This document shows positions 15,049 to 18,435 of a stretch of DNA of 18,435 nt, one piece after another. Each line of letters opens with the position of its first letter. Position 1 is the stretch's first letter. The position numbers and the translations under genes are program-made. The notes beneath the pieces are model-generated. The model worked only from the letters and a program-made list of their open reading frames with translations, did not search any database and had not been told where the DNA came from. The stretch is from an uncultured Polaribacter sp. (GTDB lineage: Bacteria > Bacteroidota > Bacteroidia > Flavobacteriales > Flavobacteriaceae): contig CALHCK010000015.1 in assembly GCA_937936695.1 (NCBI GenBank), positions 1 to 18,435 of the forward strand. The letters are read 5' to 3'.

Positions 15049-15056
15049 TACTTTTG
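15049..15056 (+). promoter_or_regulatory. Candidate -7 promoter element upstream of rnpB
   Basis: TACTTTTG fits TAnnTTTG. Upstream are two copies of GTTTTTTTTAAA (15008-15019 and 15025-15036), which could act as AT-rich upstream elements. It would start a transcript near 15062, inside the left arm of the following hairpin, which is odd for a terminator-fronted RNA gene. Confidence 0.4.
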
Positions 15057-15057
15057 T

Positions 15058-15094
15058 AGTGTTACTGAGAAATCGGTAACACTTTTTCTTTTTC
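15058..15094 (+). terminator. Terminator-like hairpin, first of a tandem pair after dnaJ
   Basis: AGTGTTAC (15058-15065) pairs with GTAACACT (15076-15083) across a 10-base loop and is followed by TTTTCTTTTT. It lies about 80 bases after the dnaJ stop. Confidence 0.75.
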
Positions 15095-15106
15095 ATAGCA
15101 ATTTTT

Positions 15107-15135
15107 CCCACTCAATTTTATTGAGTGGGTTTTTT
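15107..15135 (+). terminator. Strong terminator, second of a tandem pair after dnaJ
   Basis: CCCACTCAA (15107-15115) pairs perfectly with TTGAGTGGG (15121-15129) across TTTTA, followed by six T residues. It isolates rnpB from the grpE-dnaJ transcript. Confidence 0.9.
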
Positions 15136-15173
15136 AATTAGAAACTGTAAGTTCATTAATAATATAAAAAATT

Positions 15174-15475
15174 AAGCAGGCTTATCTTATCGTCATGTTT
15201 TTATAATGTGAAGGAAAGTCCGGACACTAAAGAGTATCATAGCGGATAACATCCGTCCAACGTAAGTTGAGGACAAGTGCAACAGAAAGCAAGTACAGTT
15301 AGGCTGTAGTGAAACCAGGTAAACTCTATGAGGTGCAATGCCATGTATATTAGAATTTGAGGGCTACTCGCTCGACTCTAAAGGGTAGGCAGATTGATTC
15401 TAAAAGTAATTTTAGAACTAGATAAATGATAAGAGCCTTTTTAAAAGGAACAGAATTCGGCTTACTAGCCTGCTT
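15174..15475 (+). ncRNA. rnpB: RNase P RNA (bacterial type A, compact)
   Basis: The conserved blocks of the catalytic RNA of RNase P are in order: GGAAAGTCCGGACA (about 15213-15226), GTGCAACAGAAAG (about 15277-15289), AAACCAGGTAAACTC, GGGTAGGCAGATTGA, TAGATAAATGAT, and ACAGAATTCGGCTTACTAG near the 3' end. The ends AAGCAGGCT (15174-15182) and AGCCTGCTT (15467-15475) pair perfectly as helix P1 and are followed by a T-run that can end transcription. At about 302 bases it is shorter than the 377-base E. coli RNA. The P12-P14 region is reduced to a single 5-base hairpin (TACAG/CTGTA, 15294-15308). The RNA matures tRNA 5' ends with the RnpA protein. Confidence 0.96.
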
Positions 15476-15601
15476 TTTTTTAATTTTTAATAATTTTACA
15501 GTATCTTTTTTGTTAAATAATCATTATTTCTTATTTAATTTTCTCTTTGTTTATTAATTCCTTCATTACATTATTTATTTTAAAAATCCGTATAAAAAAT
15601 G

Positions 15602-15609
15602 TAGCTTTG
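15602..15609 (+). promoter_or_regulatory. Candidate -7 promoter element for acnB
   Basis: TAGCTTTG matches TAnnTTTG and would give a leader of about 95 bases before the ATG at 15711. No clear TTG -33 element is seen at the normal distance. Confidence 0.45.
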
Positions 15610-15659
15610 TTTTTTTCAAATCAAAAGAAAAAATAAAATTACACCTATTTAAAAAACAA

Positions 15660-15679
15660 TATTTTAGTTATCTAAAATA
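15660..15679. promoter_or_regulatory. Perfect inverted repeat in the acnB leader
   Basis: TATTTTAG (15660-15667) and CTAAAATA (15672-15679) form an 8-base stem with a TTAT loop, 31 bases before the acnB start. It could be an operator or an mRNA structure. The rest of the 235-base gap between rnpB and acnB shows only AT-rich sequence and the candidate -7 element. Confidence 0.4.
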
Positions 15680-15710
15680 GAAGTTAATTAAAAATTAAAA
15701 TACTTTTTTA

Positions 15711-18435
15711 ATGAATACTTACAAAGATTATATCAAAGAAATTGAAGATCGTAAAGGTCAAGGGCTTCACCCAAAGCCAATTGACGGCGCTGAGTTATTA
15801 AGCGAAATTATTACGCAAATTAAAGATTTAGATAATGAATACAGAGAAGATTCTCTAAACTTCTTTATTTATAATGTTTTACCAGGAACCACAAGTGCTG
15901 CTGGTGTTAAAGCAAATTTTTTAAAAGAGATTATTCTTGGTGAGTCAGTAGTTAAAGAAATAACACCTGCTTCTGCTTTAGAGCAATTATCTCACATGAA
16001 AGGTGGTCCTTCAGTTGAGGTATTATTAGATTTAGCTTTAGGAAATGATGCTAACATAGCAAAAGAAGCAGCTAAGGTTTTAAAAACTCAAGTATTTTTA
16101 TACGAAGCAGACACAGAACGTTTAGAAGAAGCATTAAAAGCAGGAAATGCAATAGCTAAAGAACTTATAGAAAGTTATGCGCAAGCAGAATTTTTTACTA
16201 AGTTACCAGACGTAGATGAAGAAATAGAAATTGTAACTTTTGTTGCTGGTATTGGCGATATTTCTACCGATTTATTATCTCCAGGAGCAGATGCCCATTC
16301 AAGATCAGATCGTGAGTTACATGGTCAATGTATGTTTGAGCATAATAAAGAAATGCAACAAGAATTACTAGCATTAAAAGAACAGCACCCAGATAAGCGT
16401 GTTATGTTAGTTGCAGATAAAGGAACTATGGGAGTAGGATCTTCAAGAATGTCTGGTGTAAATAACGTAGCGTTATGGACCGGTGTTCCTTTTAGTCCTT
16501 ATGTACCGTTTATTAACTATGCTCCAGTAATTGCTGGTACTAATGGTATTGCACCAATTTTCTTAACAACTGTAGGGGTAACTGGTGGTATTGGTATCGA
16601 TTTAAAAAACTGGGTTAAGCAAAAAGATGCTAACGGAAATACGATAGTAGATGAAGATGGCGAAGCAATCTTAAAAGAAGAGTACTCTGTAGCTACAGGT
16701 ACTGTACTTACTATAAACACAAAAACAAAAAAATTATATAACGGAGACAAAGAGCTAAAAGACATCTCTGCAGCATTAACACCACCAAAAATGGAGTTTA
16801 TTAAAGCTGGAGGTTCTTATGCTGTTGTTTTTGGTAAAAAATTACAAACATTTGCTTGTAAAGTTTTAGGAATCGATGTACCTCAAGTATATGCTGCTGC
16901 AAAAGAAGTATCTATAGAAGGACAAGGTTTAACTGCTGTAGAGAAAATTTTTAATAGAAATGCAGTAGGTACTACACCAGGTAAAACATTACACGCAGGT
17001 TCTAATGTTAGAGTAGAAGTAAACATTGTAGGATCTCAAGATACTACAGGTTTAATGACCTCTCAAGAATTAGAGATGATGGCTGCTACAGTTATTTCTC
17101 CAATAGTAGATTGTGGTTACCAATCAGGTTGTCATACAGCTTCTGTTTGGGACGATAAATCTAAAGCCAACATACCAAGGTTAATGAAATTCATGAACGA
17201 TTTTGGTTTAGTTACAGGACGTGATCCAAAAGGGAAATACTTCCCGATGACCGACGTAATACACAAAGTATTAAATGACTTAGCTGTAGATGATTGGGAT
17301 GTAATTATTGGTGGAGATTCGCACACACGTATGGCAAAAGGAGTTGCTTTCGGTGCCGATTCAGGAACCGTTGCCTTAGCATTAGCTACAGGAGAGGCTA
17401 CCATGCCAATACCAGAATCTGTAAAGGTTACCTTTAAAGGTGAAATGAAGCCTTATATGGATTTCCGTGATGTAGTTCACGCCACTCAAGAACAAATGTT
17501 AAACCAGTTTGATGGAGAAAATGTTTTCCAAGGAAGAATTATTGAAGTACACCTTGGTACTTTAACCTCTGACCAAGCATTTACATTTACAGATTGGACT
17601 GCCGAAATGAAAGCCAAAGCATCTATCTGTATTTCTGAAGATGAGACGTTAATCGAATCATTAGAAATCTCTAGAGATCGTATTCAAATTATGATTGACA
17701 AGGGAATGGATAACCCTAAGCAAGATCTTAAAGGTTTAGTAGATAAAGCAAACAACCGTATTGCCGATATAAAATCAGGTAAAAATTCTGCTTTAAAACC
17801 AGATGCAGATGCTAAATATTACAACGAAGTTGTAATTGATTTAGATAAGATTGTTGAGCCAATGATTGCCGATCCTGATGTTTATAACGAAGATGTATCT
17901 AAAAGATATACGCACGATTGCATCAACCCATTATCTTTTTACGGAGGCGTTAAAAAAGTAGACTTAGGATTTATTGGATCTTGTATGATTCATAAAGGAG
18001 ATATGCAAATCTTAGCCCAGATGCTTAAAAACATAGAAGCACAACACGGTAAAGTAGAATTTAAAGCACCTTTAGTTGTAGCACCACCAACATACAATAT
18101 TGTTGATGAGTTAAAAGCAGAAGGCGACTGGGAAATTCTTCAGAAATATTCTGGATTTGAATTTGACGATAGCGCACCAAAAGGTTTAGCACGTACAAAG
18201 TACGAAAACATGCTTTACTTAGAGCGTCCAGGCTGTAACTTATGTATGGGTAACCAAGAAAAAGCAGAAGCAGGAGATACGGTAATGGCTACTTCAACAC
18301 GTTTATTCCAAGGGCGTGTAGTAAGAGATACCGACGAGAAAAAAGGAGAATCTTTATTATCTTCTACACCAGTAGTGGTATTATCGACTATTTTAGGTAG
18401 AACACCAACAATAGAAGAATATCAAGCTGCTGTTG
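15711..18435 (+). CDS. acnB: Aconitate hydratase B (bifunctional with 2-methylisocitrate dehydratase), C-terminus cut by window edge
   Basis: An open frame of 908 codons from ATG 15711 to the window end, starting MNTYKDYIKEIEDRKGQGLH; only a short C-terminal piece should be missing. AcnB order is visible: an N-terminal HEAT-like domain (MKGGPSVEVLLDLALGND), the swivel domain, then the catalytic core with HSRSDRELHGQCMFEHN, GGDSHTRMAKGVAFGADSG and the 4Fe-4S ligands Cys758 (IGSCM), Cys842 and Cys845 (CNLCMGN). It interconverts citrate and isocitrate in the TCA cycle and can also act in the methylcitrate pathway. The spacing between the first and second cluster cysteines, 84 residues, is longer than the 59 I recall for E. 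coli AcnB. It is a single gene after rnpB, with its own likely promoter. Confidence 0.96.
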   Translation, partial: MNTYKDYIKEIEDRKGQGLHPKPIDGAELLSEIITQIKDLDNEYREDSLNFFIYNVLPGTTSAAGVKANFLKEIILGESVVKEITPASALEQLSHMKGGPSVEVLLDLALGNDANIAKEAAKVLKTQVFLYEADTERLEEALKAGNAIAKELIESYAQAEFFTKLPDVDEEIEIVTFVAGIGDISTDLLSPGADAHSRSDRELHGQCMFEHNKEMQQELLALKEQHPDKRVMLVADKGTMGVGSSRMSGVNNVALWTGVPFSPYVPFINYAPVIAGTNGIAPIFLTTVGVTGGIGIDLKNWVKQKDANGNTIVDEDGEAILKEEYSVATGTVLTINTKTKKLYNGDKELKDISAALTPPKMEFIKAGGSYAVVFGKKLQTFACKVLGIDVPQVYAAAKEVSIEGQGLTAVEKIFNRNAVGTTPGKTLHAGSNVRVEVNIVGSQDTTGLMTSQELEMMAATVISPIVDCGYQSGCHTASVWDDKSKANIPRLMKFMNDFGLVTGRDPKGKYFPMTDVIHKVLNDLAVDDWDVIIGGDSHTRMAKGVAFGADSGTVALALATGEATMPIPESVKVTFKGEMKPYMDFRDVVHATQEQMLNQFDGENVFQGRIIEVHLGTLTSDQAFTFTDWTAEMKAKASICISEDETLIESLEISRDRIQIMIDKGMDNPKQDLKGLVDKANNRIADIKSGKNSALKPDADAKYYNEVVIDLDKIVEPMIADPDVYNEDVSKRYTHDCINPLSFYGGVKKVDLGFIGSCMIHKGDMQILAQMLKNIEAQHGKVEFKAPLVVAPPTYNIVDELKAEGDWEILQKYSGFEFDDSAPKGLARTKYENMLYLERPGCNLCMGNQEKAEAGDTVMATSTRLFQGRVVRDTDEKKGESLLSSTPVVVLSTILGRTPTIEEYQAAV

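Noticed and set aside
16517..17404. Minus-strand open frames inside acnB
   Set aside because: They are antisense to the aconitase core. The long plus-strand AcnB frame explains this region.
1..18435. CRISPR arrays, tRNA or rRNA genes, transposases, prophage or toxin-antitoxin genes
   Set aside because: No regularly spaced repeats, tRNA cloverleaf, rRNA blocks or recognisable mobile or defence proteins were seen on either strand.

Overview
The window is a stretch of chromosome from a low-GC member of the Bacteroidota, almost certainly the Flavobacteriaceae. The AT-rich codon use supports this, as do promoters of the Bacteroidota TAnnTTTG type, the absence of clear Shine-Dalgarno sequences, a DUF4290-murA gene pair, a DnaJ with only half of its zinc-binding motifs, and an AcnB-type aconitase. 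No phage, transposon, CRISPR array or rRNA/tRNA gene is visible. The genus cannot be fixed by reading alone.

Region 1 (1-6945) is a vitamin B12 salvage and uptake locus. Four minus-strand genes, in transcription order cobU-cobT-cobS-cobC, form a tight operon. Together they turn adenosylcobinamide and dimethylbenzimidazole into adenosylcobalamin; cobC runs off the left edge. Divergent from them is a BtuF-like corrinoid-binding protein without a signal peptide. Next comes a cobalamin riboswitch controlling a TonB-dependent receptor (BtuB-type) and a beta-propeller lipoprotein that fits the surface B12-binding protein BtuG. A strong bidirectional terminator closes this block. The cobalamin adenosyltransferase and the inner-membrane BtuCD transporter are not in the window.

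Region 2 (6944-12300) holds housekeeping genes: a small membrane-anchored protein of unknown function (minus strand), a UvrD/PcrA helicase with a TTG start, a DUF4290 protein, and murA. MurA carries Asp where the fosfomycin-reactive Cys normally sits. Downstream of murA lie a structured intergenic element that resembles a dispersed flavobacterial repeat and a terminator.

Region 3 (12368-14978) has a secreted protein (DUF6503-like), a terminator, and the chaperone pair grpE-dnaJ. A sequence with perfect sigma-54 spacing (GG-N10-GC) lies just upstream of grpE. A long inverted repeat built of heptamers separates grpE from dnaJ.

Region 4 (14979-18435) has two tandem hairpin terminators, the RNase P RNA gene rnpB (compact, with the P12-P14 region much reduced), and a nearly complete acnB that runs off the right edge.

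Most of the window is ordinary core genome. The points most worth a second look are the sigma-54-like site before grpE-dnaJ, the structured repeat after murA, the heptamer inverted repeat, the cytosolic BtuF-like protein, and the BtuB/BtuG pair under a riboswitch.
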